Below are positions 5,374 through 12,679 of a stretch of DNA of 12,683 bases, piece by piece (position 1 is the stretch's first letter; every line of letters starts with the position of its first letter). Where the stretch lies: positions 1-12,683 of the forward strand of contig JAIUYC010000018.1 of the NCBI GenBank assembly GCA_020216575.1. The letters run 5' to 3'. Source of the stretch: Coleofasciculus sp. S288. Lineage in GTDB: Bacteria; Cyanobacteriota; Cyanobacteriia; Cyanobacteriales; Coleofasciculaceae. Under the pieces are notes generated by a model, which saw only the letters and a list, made by a program, of their open reading frames with translations, searched no databases and was not told the DNA's origin. Position numbers and translations under genes: made by a program.

Positions 5374-6990
5374 TCATTGACTCTCCAAAAACGTTTCTAC
5401 TTCGCCATCTGGCTTCAGAACTACGCGGATGTTTGGATTGCGTTGCCCTTCTACCGCAGAAACAAAGGGTTGGCCGGGACGAGGGATGGCGGTGTTGTCT
5501 ATGTAGTCTCCTGCTGCTTTTCCTAAGGGAATAATTCGTTGAATCGAACCATCTGCATTGAGCAACAGGCTGTACTCCAGGGTTTGGGTCAAGCCAGAAG
5601 GGGGCTGCCATCGCTGCTGGAGATAGTCTCTAACTTCTGCAACTTGGGGGATGGTGTCAAATAGTTTCCCACTTCGAGCATTCGTGGTTGGTGCCGACTC
5701 CTCTGAGTTCATAGCCGCTGGGACAGCGCCACTACGGGTGGCAGACTGAGAGATACCCTCATCGGCAATTTGATTTGCAGGGGAAGTCGATCCGAGTGGT
5801 GGCAATTTGGGCAGGGGGAAAGGCGTTGCAGGAGTTCCGGACGTACTTCTCTGAGCCTGATTTGTTCCAGAGGGGGAAGGAGAACTGTTGGTGCTAGGAG
5901 TTGGAGGTGGTGGTGCCGCTGCTATTCGGGTCGGATCTTGAGCGGGAGCTACAGGCTTTGAGGGGACAGCTTTCCTTTCTTGTGGAGAAATTGTGAGAAT
6001 TGGGGGTTGGTTTGCGGCTGGCGAACTTGGCGCACTTTGTGTTGGAGTGGGTGGGACAGTTACCGGAGTAGGTGGCGGCAAGACTTGTGAGGAGCCGGAC
6101 AGAGGAGATGGTACTAGTGGTGTTGGGAGTGGAGAACCAGTAGGCAGGGGTGAAGCAGGGGCTAAGGGGAGTTGGGACGGAGGCGACGGCTGTACCGCAG
6201 CACTAGATTCTTGCTCTTCTGCTGTTGTAGCTACCTGAGTTGATTGAGATTGGTTGAGCAATTTAACCCCAGTTGTTGTAACACCCACCGCTAATAGTGC
6301 AACCGCTGCCCATGTCCAAGCGGGTGGCGCTTTCTTCAACCCGAAGCGGTTGAAGTTCGGTAAGGCGATAACTTCAGCGGCATATTCATCCAAAGCCGTT
6401 GCCAGATCGAATAGCTGTAGCACGCTAAGAGCGACGGCTGGACCAGATTCTTCATTCGCCAACTGCCCTAGAAACAGGTTGTGACTGAGTAAGCCTTTGG
6501 GTTTCAGGTGGATTGCTGTAGAGTGCGTCCGAGGTTTAAACTCAAGCAGTTTGGAATTTGAGTCTGGCGGTTGGAGTGAGGCGGAATTGTCTGTTTCTTC
6601 TCCAGATGCTTCAGTGGCTAAAGACTGGGAGTAAGTGATGCCAGACGCGGGTAAAGCTGAAGGCTCTCCGCTAGGGTCATCATCGGGCATCGAATTAGCA
6701 ACGGGTGTGTGAGGGACTAGCGGCAGTTGAGTTGAGGACGAGTCGAGGAAGTCCTGGACGTAGCTATTGACCGCATCACACAACATTTCTAGCTCAGTGC
6801 GATCGCCCCGGATTGTCACCCGATTGTCTTCTGGCTTGCGGGGGTCATCAAAACGAAGCTCGAAGCGCAGATTCTTCAGTACGGTTTGTCCCGTCCAACG
6901 AGACAGGGGTGAGCTTTTTGCCACAATTTCCAGGGTGCAGGTGGGGGGAGTGTAGCGTCGCAGGACTGAATTCGATAAAGGCATAATCAT
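5374..6990 (-). CDS. DUF4335 protein with membrane anchor, proline-rich linker and TonB/TolA-like C-terminus
   Basis: The 538-residue product starts with a DUF4335 region (about 1-215), beginning at MPLSNSVLRRYTPPTCTLEI and including RFELRFDDPRKPED and the conserved-looking HNLFLGQLANEESGP block (170-184). It is split by a low-complexity insert at about 84-145. A single membrane segment follows at 225-245 (WTWAAVALLAVGVTTTGVKLL), then about 180 residues rich in Pro, Ser, Thr and Ala. A folded C-terminal region (about 443-538) contains VRDYLQQRWQPP, YSLLLNADGSIQRIIPLG and PFVSAV, resembling the TonB/TolA C-terminal fold. The likely topology is N-terminus in the cytoplasm, linker and C-terminus in the periplasm. 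Function is unknown. The next gene upstream, DUF3038, is on the same strand 87 bp away. Start could be ATG at 6990 or, two codons later, at 6984; there is no clear Shine-Dalgarno. Confidence 0.8.
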   Translation of the reverse strand: MIMPLSNSVLRRYTPPTCTLEIVAKSSPLSRWTGQTVLKNLRFELRFDDPRKPEDNRVTIRGDRTELEMLCDAVNSYVQDFLDSSSTQLPLVPHTPVANSMPDDDPSGEPSALPASGITYSQSLATEASGEETDNSASLQPPDSNSKLLEFKPRTHSTAIHLKPKGLLSHNLFLGQLANEESGPAVALSVLQLFDLATALDEYAAEVIALPNFNRFGLKKAPPAWTWAAVALLAVGVTTTGVKLLNQSQSTQVATTAEEQESSAAVQPSPPSQLPLAPASPLPTGSPLPTPLVPSPLSGSSQVLPPPTPVTVPPTPTQSAPSSPAANQPPILTISPQERKAVPSKPVAPAQDPTRIAAAPPPPTPSTNSSPSPSGTNQAQRSTSGTPATPFPLPKLPPLGSTSPANQIADEGISQSATRSGAVPAAMNSEESAPTTNARSGKLFDTIPQVAEVRDYLQQRWQPPSGLTQTLEYSLLLNADGSIQRIIPLGKAAGDYIDNTAIPRPGQPFVSAVEGQRNPNIRVVLKPDGEVETFLESQ

Positions 6991-7039
6991 GGGTCATGGG
7001 TCATGGGTCATCGGTTATTGGTCGTGGGTCATTGGTCTG
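6991..7039. repeat. Heptameric tandem repeat (GGGTCAT-type), seven units
   Basis: In 7-bp register from 6991 the units are GGGTCAT three times, CGGTTAT, TGGTCGT, GGGTCAT and TGGTCTG. Four are perfect and three diverged. The array ends exactly at the DUF4335 start codon, so it occupies the position where that gene's ribosome binding site should be. Confidence 0.85.
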
Positions 7040-7052
7040 TAGCAACACAAGA

Positions 7053-7080
7053 AAGACGAATGACTAAGGACAAAGGACTA
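7053..7080. repeat. Heptameric repeat remnant (TAGTCCT-type), four units
   Basis: On the minus strand from 7080 the heptamers are TAGTCCT, TTGTCCT, TAGTCAT and TCGTCTT. The first unit supplies the DUF3038 stop codon (TAG). It belongs to the same class of spacer repeat as the 6991-7039 array but has a different unit. Confidence 0.65.
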
Positions 7081-7665
7081 GGATGCTCGATCCAGCAATG
7101 CTAGCCAGAGACGCCGATGACCGTTGGGGGCGCTATAGAACAATAGATCGATCAACAGTTTGAGCGCCAGTTGGGTCAGCAACTCCGGCGAGACGTTTTC
7201 TCCTTGTTCCATGCGTTCCTGGTAAGTGTTGCTGAACTTATCCAGGTAATCTCCTAATAGAGCCGCACGATGGGGTTCGCTATTGTGTTCCGCCATTTGT
7301 TCGAGCAACGCGACAGCACGACGGATGAGTTCCTGATGCTGTTTTGCCAGGTGGCAGATAATGAGAACAAGCGATCGCGCCTCTTCCACATCCAGCTTTT
7401 TCCGCCCTCCCGAACTTTTGCGCAGCGGGTTAGACTGACGCAAACGCCACAAGCTCACCCGGTCAGCGATCACTGACTCTAACTTCAAGTCCGCTGCTGC
7501 CTGGAGCATCGCCTCAGAGCCGATGCCTGCCAAGGCTTCCAGCGCCAGCAAAACCAGATCCAGTTGGGCTTTGATGTTGTCCAACTGTATGGCGTCTGGC
7601 GTTTGAGCCAGAGGCAGTTCTTCCCAGGGGGGAGCCGATGTCGGCGTCTTTACGGTAGAGCGCAT
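7078..7665 (-). CDS. DUF3038 family protein
   Basis: The product is 195 residues from the ATG at 7665. A frame from TTG at 7686 would add seven residues, but the ATG is the more natural start. It is predicted soluble and mostly helical, with a proline-containing N-terminal tail (STVKTPTSAPPWEELPLAQ), a helix around LDLVLLALEALAGIGSEAM, a basic stretch (RLRQSNPLRKSSGGRKK) and a leucine-rich C-terminal region ending LWLALLDRAS. The pattern matches DUF3038, a cyanobacterial family that I recall next to DUF4335. No catalytic motif or membrane segment is visible. It precedes DUF4335 by 87 bp on the same strand, suggesting one transcript and joint function. Role unknown. Confidence 0.78.
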   Translation of the reverse strand: MRSTVKTPTSAPPWEELPLAQTPDAIQLDNIKAQLDLVLLALEALAGIGSEAMLQAAADLKLESVIADRVSLWRLRQSNPLRKSSGGRKKLDVEEARSLVLIICHLAKQHQELIRRAVALLEQMAEHNSEPHRAALLGDYLDKFSNTYQERMEQGENVSPELLTQLALKLLIDLLFYSAPNGHRRLWLALLDRAS

Positions 7666-7904
7666 AACTTTAGAGTAGAAAACCAAATTGGGTTGGCGTT
7701 TGCGGTTACCAATCTTGAAACATGACTACCAGACTTTGTGGCAAGTTTCCAGCAGGTAGTAGTAATACCATTTCTCTCCCCAGAAACACAAGGTTGTTTC
7801 ATCCCTAACGGCGAGATGGCTTTCACTAACTACAGAAATCAAGCTCTCTAATCCGGGGATTCTTCAGATGGACTGGGACTTAAGGATGGCGCGATCGCTC
7901 TTTT

Positions 7905-7933
7905 TTGTGTCAAATGCCTTACCAGGGTATAGT
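7905..7933 (+). promoter_or_regulatory. Candidate promoter for the ParA-type gene
   Basis: TATAGT (7928-7933, 5/6 to the -10 consensus) lies exactly 17 bp after TTGTGT (7905-7910, 3/6 to the -35 consensus). The transcript would have a leader of about 118 nt containing the 7967-8004 hairpin. Sequence match only. Confidence 0.35.
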
Positions 7934-7966
7934 TTTATCAATGGGTTTAAGTAGGGAAAAGAAAAA

Positions 7967-8004
7967 GGGGAAAGGAGCATTTTAACGTCCTTGTCCCTTT
8001 CCCC
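7967..8004 (+). promoter_or_regulatory. Leader hairpin upstream of the ParA-type gene
   Basis: GGGGAAAGG (7967-7975) pairs perfectly with CCTTTCCCC (7996-8004). A competing inner pairing, AAGGA with TCCTT, is also possible. It lies 53 bp before the ATG and is followed by TCTATTGTT. It could be a terminator or attenuator in the leader; no switching ligand is evident. Confidence 0.45.
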
Positions 8005-8057
8005 TCTATTGTTAAGTCATTCCGCAAAATCTCGGTTGAAATTGCCTTAAACGTTTC

Positions 8058-8645
8058 ATGATTGTTATACTCACAGCACTGAAAGGGGGAGTTGGCAAAA
8101 CGACATCAGCTATCCACATCGCTGCTTATCTTCAACAGAAAGCTCCCACCTTACTGATTGATGCTGATAAGAATCGTTCTGCCTTGGTTTGGTCGAGGGA
8201 TGAGAAGCTGCCTTTCCGAGTTATCTCGGAAGCAGCAGCACCTAAATTTATCCAGCGCTATCAGCACCTTGTTGTCGATACAAAAGCCAGACCGGAACGG
8301 GAAGACCTCGAAGATTTAGTGACAGGGAGTGACTTATTGATCCTTCCCACGACTCCTAACCCTCTGGATATCGATGCTACCCTCAAAGCTGTTGAATTGT
8401 TGGGCGAATTGAAAGCCAAATTTAAAATTCTTTTGACTCGGGTTGACTCTCGAACTAATTCTGGCCGGGAGGCAAGAAAATCACTGACCGATTTAAATCT
8501 TCCTTTATTTAAAACTGATATTCCCAAATTGATTGCTTTTGAGCGAGCGCCTCAAAGAGGAGTGATTGTCAAAGATTACCCCAATCCACGCGCCCAATTA
8601 GCTTGGGATGCCTACAAAGCGATCGGGCGAGAGATTTTACCATGA
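8058..8645 (+). CDS. ParA/MinD-type ATPase, orphan
   Basis: This 195-residue P-loop ATPase has a deviant Walker A with signature lysine, KGGVGKTT (9-16). The A' motif is IDADKN (34-39), with K where Gln is common. Walker B is HLVVDT (70-75). The LPTTPNPLDIDATLKA segment (96-111) and the C-terminal PNPRAQLAWDAYKAIGREI helix (176-193) match short ParA-family proteins, which position plasmids, chromosomes or protein complexes by ATP-dependent dimerisation and DNA binding. At 195 residues it lacks the N-terminal HTH of longer plasmid ParA. No parB-like or other small partner gene adjoins it: the next 455 bp hold no ORF. It may act with a distant partner or be a plasmid remnant. The start lacks a strong Shine-Dalgarno. 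Confidence 0.9.
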   Translation: MIVILTALKGGVGKTTSAIHIAAYLQQKAPTLLIDADKNRSALVWSRDEKLPFRVISEAAAPKFIQRYQHLVVDTKARPEREDLEDLVTGSDLLILPTTPNPLDIDATLKAVELLGELKAKFKILLTRVDSRTNSGREARKSLTDLNLPLFKTDIPKLIAFERAPQRGVIVKDYPNPRAQLAWDAYKAIGREILP

Positions 8646-8653
8646 ACTCTTAA

Positions 8654-8669
8654 CATTTTTCTAAAAATG
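8654..8669. repeat. AT-rich palindrome after the ParA-type gene
   Basis: CATTTTT-CT-AAAAATG has perfect 7-bp arms and a 2-nt centre, starting 8 bp after the ParA stop. It could be a weak 3'-end hairpin or a protein-binding site; nothing decides between these. Confidence 0.45.
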
Positions 8670-8758
8670 CCTCTCTCGTACATAGGCTGATAACTCAAAC
8701 TTATAGACTTGCAAAATTTATTAGCACGCGATCGCAGGATACCTGACATTAAGGTTAT

Positions 8759-8821
8759 GTAGGGGCGGGTTTCACCAAGATATCTGCTTCCCACGGCTCA
8801 ATCCAATAAACCCGCCCGTAC
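8759..8821. repeat. GGGGCGGG inverted repeat element
   Basis: GTAGGGGCGGGTTT (8759-8772) and AAACCCGCCCGTAC (8808-8821) are inverted copies matching at 13 of 14 positions around 35 bp. This resembles a mobile-looking repeat I recall from cyanobacterial spacers; the family was not checked. Confidence 0.6.
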
Positions 8822-8831
8822 TCTAATCCAC

Positions 8832-8845
8832 TGAGAACCGCTATA
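8832..8845 (+). repeat. Direct repeat TGAGAACCGCTATA, copy 1
   Basis: An exact 14-bp match to the copy at 9031-9044, 199 bp apart. The pair brackets the hairpins and the GGACTTACGCA sequence. Confidence 0.6.
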
Positions 8846-8872
8846 GTTGATAGGCTTGGCGATAGAGTAACC

Positions 8873-8903
8873 AAAAAGAAGCCCCTGGCATCAGTTCCAG
8901 GGG
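8873..8903 (-). terminator. Intrinsic terminator facing the hybrid histidine kinase gene
   Basis: On the minus strand, CCCCTGG (8903-8897) pairs with CCAGGGG (8888-8882) in a 7-bp GC-rich stem with an 8-nt loop. GCTTCTTTTTGG follows. This is a typical intrinsic terminator, about 200 bp beyond the kinase stop codon. The adjacent hairpin at 8905-8920 may strengthen it. Confidence 0.6.
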
Positions 8904-8904
8904 T

Positions 8905-8920
8905 AGGGCGATCTCGCCCT
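8905..8920. repeat. GC-rich perfect hairpin
   Basis: AGGGCGA-TC-TCGCCCT is a perfect palindrome with 7-bp arms, one base from the terminator stem at 8882-8903. The pair could form a tandem double hairpin between the convergent ParA-type and kinase genes. Confidence 0.5.
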
Positions 8921-8997
8921 TAAGACTAAGACAAAGCAACTGTACAGCACTATGAGTGGTATCAGGTTGAGGGGGGGCTTACTCCCCATAAGTATGA

Positions 8998-9013
8998 AGT
9001 CAGGACTTACGCA
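8998..9013 (+). repeat. GGACTTACGCA-type dispersed repeat fragment
   Basis: AGTCAGGACTTACGCA resembles a dispersed motif I recall from many cyanobacterial spacers and IS-like ends. Only this single copy is in the window, so the assignment rests on recall. Confidence 0.35.
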
Positions 9014-9030
9014 CAGGCGCCACATATTGT

Positions 9031-9044
9031 TGAGAACCGCTATA
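9031..9044 (+). repeat. Direct repeat TGAGAACCGCTATA, copy 2
   Basis: An exact 14-bp match to 8832-8845. It sits 57 bp beyond the kinase gene's 3' end. Confidence 0.6.
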
Positions 9045-9100
9045 ATCTTTCCTACTCAGCATTGAGTTTATCATTTTCATCAACGAGCGATCGCCCCTAA

Positions 9101-12100
9101 CTAATTCACGTTTCTCAGCGTTTTCAGTTGCTTCAGAATTTCCTCCAACTGGGCAACTAACTCATGTGTACCTTCCAGATTATTGGCTTTAGCCCGTTCG
9201 TGTAGTTCAGCCGCTAAGTCTGACATGGATTGCACCGCTGCTGAGGCACTTCCCCCCTTGATTTGGTGAGCTTTGTTGGCTAGGGTAACGCAATCCCTTG
9301 CTGCTAATGCTTGCTTTGCCTCGGCTAGAAATGTTTCCGCATCCTTGACAAATCCTTGCACCATTTCCAGTTGAAACGAGATATCTCCCCCACAGATTTC
9401 TTGTAGGCGAGTCCAGTCCACTAAGTCTTTGTAAGGATCGAGGAGTTTGGCTTGACGCTCTCGGGGTTCTTCGGGGATAGGTTCTATGCTGGTTTTGCCC
9501 TCAGCAACGTTACTTTCTCCTTGCAAGTCCCTCTTGAGAATAGATGACCAGCGCTGTAGCACTTCTTTTAAGTCTTTTATCATGACGGGTTTGCTCAGGT
9601 AGTCATCCATGCCAGCAGCCAGACACTTTTCGCGATCGCCCTGCATGGCATAAGCAGTCATCCCGATGATTATCGTATGACGATCTGTGCCTTCTCGTTG
9701 CCGTAAAATTTTTGTGGCTTCGTAGCCGTCCATGACGGGCATCTGACAATCCATCAGCACGATGTCATAGTTGTGTTGTGCTAATTTGTCAACGGCGATT
9801 TGACCGTTCTCCGCCGCATCCCACTCGTGACCGAGCAGTCGTACCTGATGTTGCACTAATTTGAGGTTGATGGGCGTGTCTTCCACTAACAGAATTTTCA
9901 GGCTTTTTTGTTGTCCGTTGTCAGGAGTTAATGGTTTTTCTTTTGACAGCTCACTGACAAGTGACAAGTGCAGTTCGGGAGCTAGCACCTTGAGAAGTGA
10001 CTGCAAAAGCTGGGATTCTTTGACTGGCTTGACTAAATAATCGGAAAACCCGCTTTTCAGCAGGGGCTGAGCTGAATCACCGGCATGCATGGAGGTCATC
10101 AGCACTAACTTCGGATGCGCCCAATCCGGTTCGGAGAGAATCAGCCGCCCTAACGTTGACCCATCGATTGTGGGCATTTTCATGTCGATTAGAACCACAT
10201 CGTAGGGATTTTCAGCTTCAGCCGCTGCGGCTAAAGCGTTAAGTGCAGCAATGCCATTAGCGGCTTCATCCACTTGCATTCCCCTAGCTGTTAACTGATG
10301 CTGTACGATTTGGCGATTGATGAGGCGGTCATCCACAACCAATACTCTCTTGCCTGTGAGAGCTTCAGGAGAAATAGAACCCTTGCTAGAAATGCGATCG
10401 CTTGTTGGTTTAGCGGATTCAGCAGCCACCTTGCCAAAGTTAGCGGTGAACCAGAACGTAGAGCCAACCCCAGGCTTGCTTTCTACGCCTATCTCACCTC
10501 CCATCATTTCTACGAGTTGCTTGCAAATCGCCAAACCTAACCCAGTCCCTCCATACTTGCGGGTGGTGGAGGCGTCTACCTGGGAGAAGGATTTGAATAG
10601 ATTTTTCTGGTCTTCTGGAGCAATGCCGATTCCGGTATCTTTGACGGCAAATCGCAATTGAGTTTGTTGTTTTTTAGGCGGCTGGTGACCGACAGACACA
10701 TGAATCACGACTTCCCCGCGAGCGGTAAACTTAATTGCATTTCCCACTAAATTAGTGAGAATCTGCCGCAAGCGACCCGCATCTCCGATGAGCTGTCGCG
10801 ACACCTGTGTATCGATTAAAAGACCCAGTTCCAAATCCTTTGCAGCAGCTTGAGGATTGCATAAATCCAAGACTTCTTCCAAGCAAAGATTTAAGTCAAA
10901 ATTATCTGTATCCAGCCGCATTTCTCCAGCTTCGAGCTTGGAGAAGTCCAGAACATCATTAATCACCCGCAACAAATGTTCGCCACTCACTTGCAGCGTC
11001 CGCACGAAGTCGAGTTGTCGGGGTTCGAGTTCAGTGGTTAAGAGTAATTCGCTCATGCCCAGCACGCCATTCATCGGAGTGCGGATTTCATGGCTCATGT
11101 TTGCCAAAAATTGGGCTTTAGCTCGTGCGGCATCCAGTGCAGCTTCCCTCGCTTCCACCAGTTGATTTTCGTACTGCTTGCGATCGGTAACGTCGCGGTG
11201 GACGCCAATGGCAGCAGCTATTTTACCCCATTCATCTTGTAGGGGGACGACCACGGTTTCGCAGACTCCAGCCGTACCATCTTTACGAATAAATTCAATT
11301 TCCCTCGCCCAGCGTCCTTGCTTGATCAAGCTATCGAGCATCTGCTGTACCAACTCTGCTGCCACTTGCGGTCGGTACATAATTCCGGCAGATTTGCCCA
11401 ACACCTCGGCTCTGCGATAACCAAATATCCTCTCAGCGGATGGATTCCAGTCAATGATCCGACCTCTCAAATCGGTGAGGATGACGCCGTCATATATGGT
11501 TTCAAAAATGAGTGCTTGTCTGCGTAGTGCCTCCTCCGCACGTTTACGTGCCGATACGTCCTGCACTAAACAAACAATTCCCTCGGTCTTACCCGCTGCA
11601 TTCTGCATAACCGAAGCTGCAACTGACACAGGAATTTGGTTACCATCTTTTGCCAAGAAGGTGGTTTCTCTCCTCCCCTGAAAAACCAAATTTGACACAT
11701 TCTCTTTAAGGAATGCATCGATGGGACGAGCGAGCAACTCGTCGGCTTGGTATCCTGCAAGGACTAAGGCAGCATGATTGAAGCTCTTCACTCTCCCTTC
11801 TTGATTGAGAACGATTAGAGCATCGCTTAGCGATCGGATGATGTCATCCAGATAAAATTTAGAAACAGTTGTTTCTTGCAACTGTCCCACCATCTGATTA
11901 AAGGCATCTGCTAAAACACTCAATTCATCCTGAGTGTTTACATCTACTCTAGTATCAAAATCTCCTTGTCCAATTTTAGTCGCTGCATCCTTGAGTTTGA
12001 TGATGGGTTGAGTAATTTTTTCCGCTAATATCAACCCCAGGCTGATGGAGATTCCTATTACGGCTAAAATAGCGGTTAGATTAATAATTACAGAATATTT

Positions 12101-12679
12101 AGCACTAGTATTGGCTTTTTCATTCTCATCCTCAAGCGCTTCTAAGTTAATTTCAATCGCTCGATCAATTACCTCAATAAACTCTTCTTCTGCTTCTTCA
12201 AATTCCTGTCGATTGAGGAGTACCTTATTTCCCCTAATCCCCTGTTGCTTCAACTCGATTAGTGCTTTACCTATTTGATCGAGTTTTATTTTCCCTTGAT
12301 TTAGTTTTTCGTGAATCTCTTTTTTTTCTGAAGTATCAGCCAGTATTTTAATTTTATTCAGCCATTTATCTAATTCTTCTTTTGCTTCTTCAAATTCTTC
12401 TGACTCTTCTTCTTTGTCATCGTCTGTACTTAAATTTAAAGTATTAGAGGTTCGCTCTGACTCCGCTTGAATCAAGGCATAACTAGATGCCTCAGTCATC
12501 ATCCTTAATGAGGCAACTTTTATCTGTTCTAATGCAATTAGTTCGGGAGCAGTTTTTTCTGTAATTTTATTGAATTTATTATTGACATCTTTTCTTGTTT
12601 GAATATTAATAACGCCTAAGATGGCAACTAATGAAGCGATTGCCAAGAAACCTGAAACAAATTTAGTTTTTATCTGCAC
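9101..12679 (-). CDS. Membrane hybrid histidine kinase with two receivers and an HPt domain
   Basis: The 1192-residue protein reads from a GTG at 12679. The frame stays open to the window edge, so a start a few codons upstream is possible. Order: TM1 (about 8-26); extracytoplasmic helical sensor (27-196) with a very acidic stretch (85-103); TM2 (197-218); HAMP (219-272); PAS1 (about 274-384); PAS2 (385-500); coiled linker; HisKA with phospho-acceptor H530 (SHEIRTP); HATPase with N647, DTGIGI (681-686) and GGTGLGLAI (710-718). Receiver 1 has D783, D784, phospho-site D832, T862 and K884. Receiver 2 has E933, D934, D977, T1008 and K1030. The HPt has H1138 ([10 protein letters not shown]). All phosphotransfer residues are present, so a full His-Asp-His relay is possible in one polypeptide. 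No response regulator gene adjoins it, so its target lies elsewhere. The signal sensed is unknown. Confidence 0.95.
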   Translation of the reverse strand: MQIKTKFVSGFLAIASLVAILGVINIQTRKDVNNKFNKITEKTAPELIALEQIKVASLRMMTEASSYALIQAESERTSNTLNLSTDDDKEEESEEFEEAKEELDKWLNKIKILADTSEKKEIHEKLNQGKIKLDQIGKALIELKQQGIRGNKVLLNRQEFEEAEEEFIEVIDRAIEINLEALEDENEKANTSAKYSVIINLTAILAVIGISISLGLILAEKITQPIIKLKDAATKIGQGDFDTRVDVNTQDELSVLADAFNQMVGQLQETTVSKFYLDDIIRSLSDALIVLNQEGRVKSFNHAALVLAGYQADELLARPIDAFLKENVSNLVFQGRRETTFLAKDGNQIPVSVAASVMQNAAGKTEGIVCLVQDVSARKRAEEALRRQALIFETIYDGVILTDLRGRIIDWNPSAERIFGYRRAEVLGKSAGIMYRPQVAAELVQQMLDSLIKQGRWAREIEFIRKDGTAGVCETVVVPLQDEWGKIAAAIGVHRDVTDRKQYENQLVEAREAALDAARAKAQFLANMSHEIRTPMNGVLGMSELLLTTELEPRQLDFVRTLQVSGEHLLRVINDVLDFSKLEAGEMRLDTDNFDLNLCLEEVLDLCNPQAAAKDLELGLLIDTQVSRQLIGDAGRLRQILTNLVGNAIKFTARGEVVIHVSVGHQPPKKQQTQLRFAVKDTGIGIAPEDQKNLFKSFSQVDASTTRKYGGTGLGLAICKQLVEMMGGEIGVESKPGVGSTFWFTANFGKVAAESAKPTSDRISSKGSISPEALTGKRVLVVDDRLINRQIVQHQLTARGMQVDEAANGIAALNALAAAAEAENPYDVVLIDMKMPTIDGSTLGRLILSEPDWAHPKLVLMTSMHAGDSAQPLLKSGFSDYLVKPVKESQLLQSLLKVLAPELHLSLVSELSKEKPLTPDNGQQKSLKILLVEDTPINLKLVQHQVRLLGHEWDAAENGQIAVDKLAQHNYDIVLMDCQMPVMDGYEATKILRQREGTDRHTIIIGMTAYAMQGDREKCLAAGMDDYLSKPVMIKDLKEVLQRWSSILKRDLQGESNVAEGKTSIEPIPEEPRERQAKLLDPYKDLVDWTRLQEICGGDISFQLEMVQGFVKDAETFLAEAKQALAARDCVTLANKAHQIKGGSASAAVQSMSDLAAELHERAKANNLEGTHELVAQLEEILKQLKTLRNVN

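Larger units (their letters stand above)
7687..8057. other. Divergent promoter region between DUF3038 and the ParA-type gene
   Basis: This gap must hold the promoters of two diverging units. It contains a HIP1 octamer (7891-7898), a candidate promoter towards the ParA gene (7905-7933), an A/G-rich tract (7954-7975) and a strong inverted repeat (7967-8004). No ORF or tRNA is visible. Confidence 0.5.
8646..9100. other. 455-bp repeat-rich spacer
   Basis: The convergent gap between the ParA-type and kinase genes holds no ORF. It contains CATTTTT-CT-AAAAATG (8654-8669), a GGGGCGGG inverted repeat (8759-8821), two copies of TGAGAACCGCTATA (8832 and 9031), tandem hairpins (8882-8920), GGACTTACGCA-type sequence (8998-9013) and HIP1 octamers at 8728 and 9087. 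Confidence 0.6.

Noticed and set aside
5993..6238. Plus-strand ORF rich in Gly, Val and Thr
   Set aside because: It is the antisense of the Pro/Ser-rich linker of the DUF4335 protein; proline codons read backwards give glycine codons.
6991..7080. Possible CRISPR-like array from the regular repeats
   Set aside because: The units are contiguous 7-mers without spacers, which is a short tandem repeat.
8058..8645. ParA-type gene as McdA of a carboxysome-positioning pair
   Set aside because: The protein has the signature Walker A lysine (KGGVGKTT), which McdA lacks as I recall, and no McdB-like gene follows.
8873..8920. Hairpins as a terminator for the ParA-type gene on the plus strand
   Set aside because: No T tract follows the stems on the plus strand; the T-rich tail is on the minus strand, facing the kinase gene.
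10317..10661. Plus-strand ORF of 114 codons inside the kinase gene
   Set aside because: It is antisense to the HATPase and receiver domains, whose motifs are intact on the other strand.
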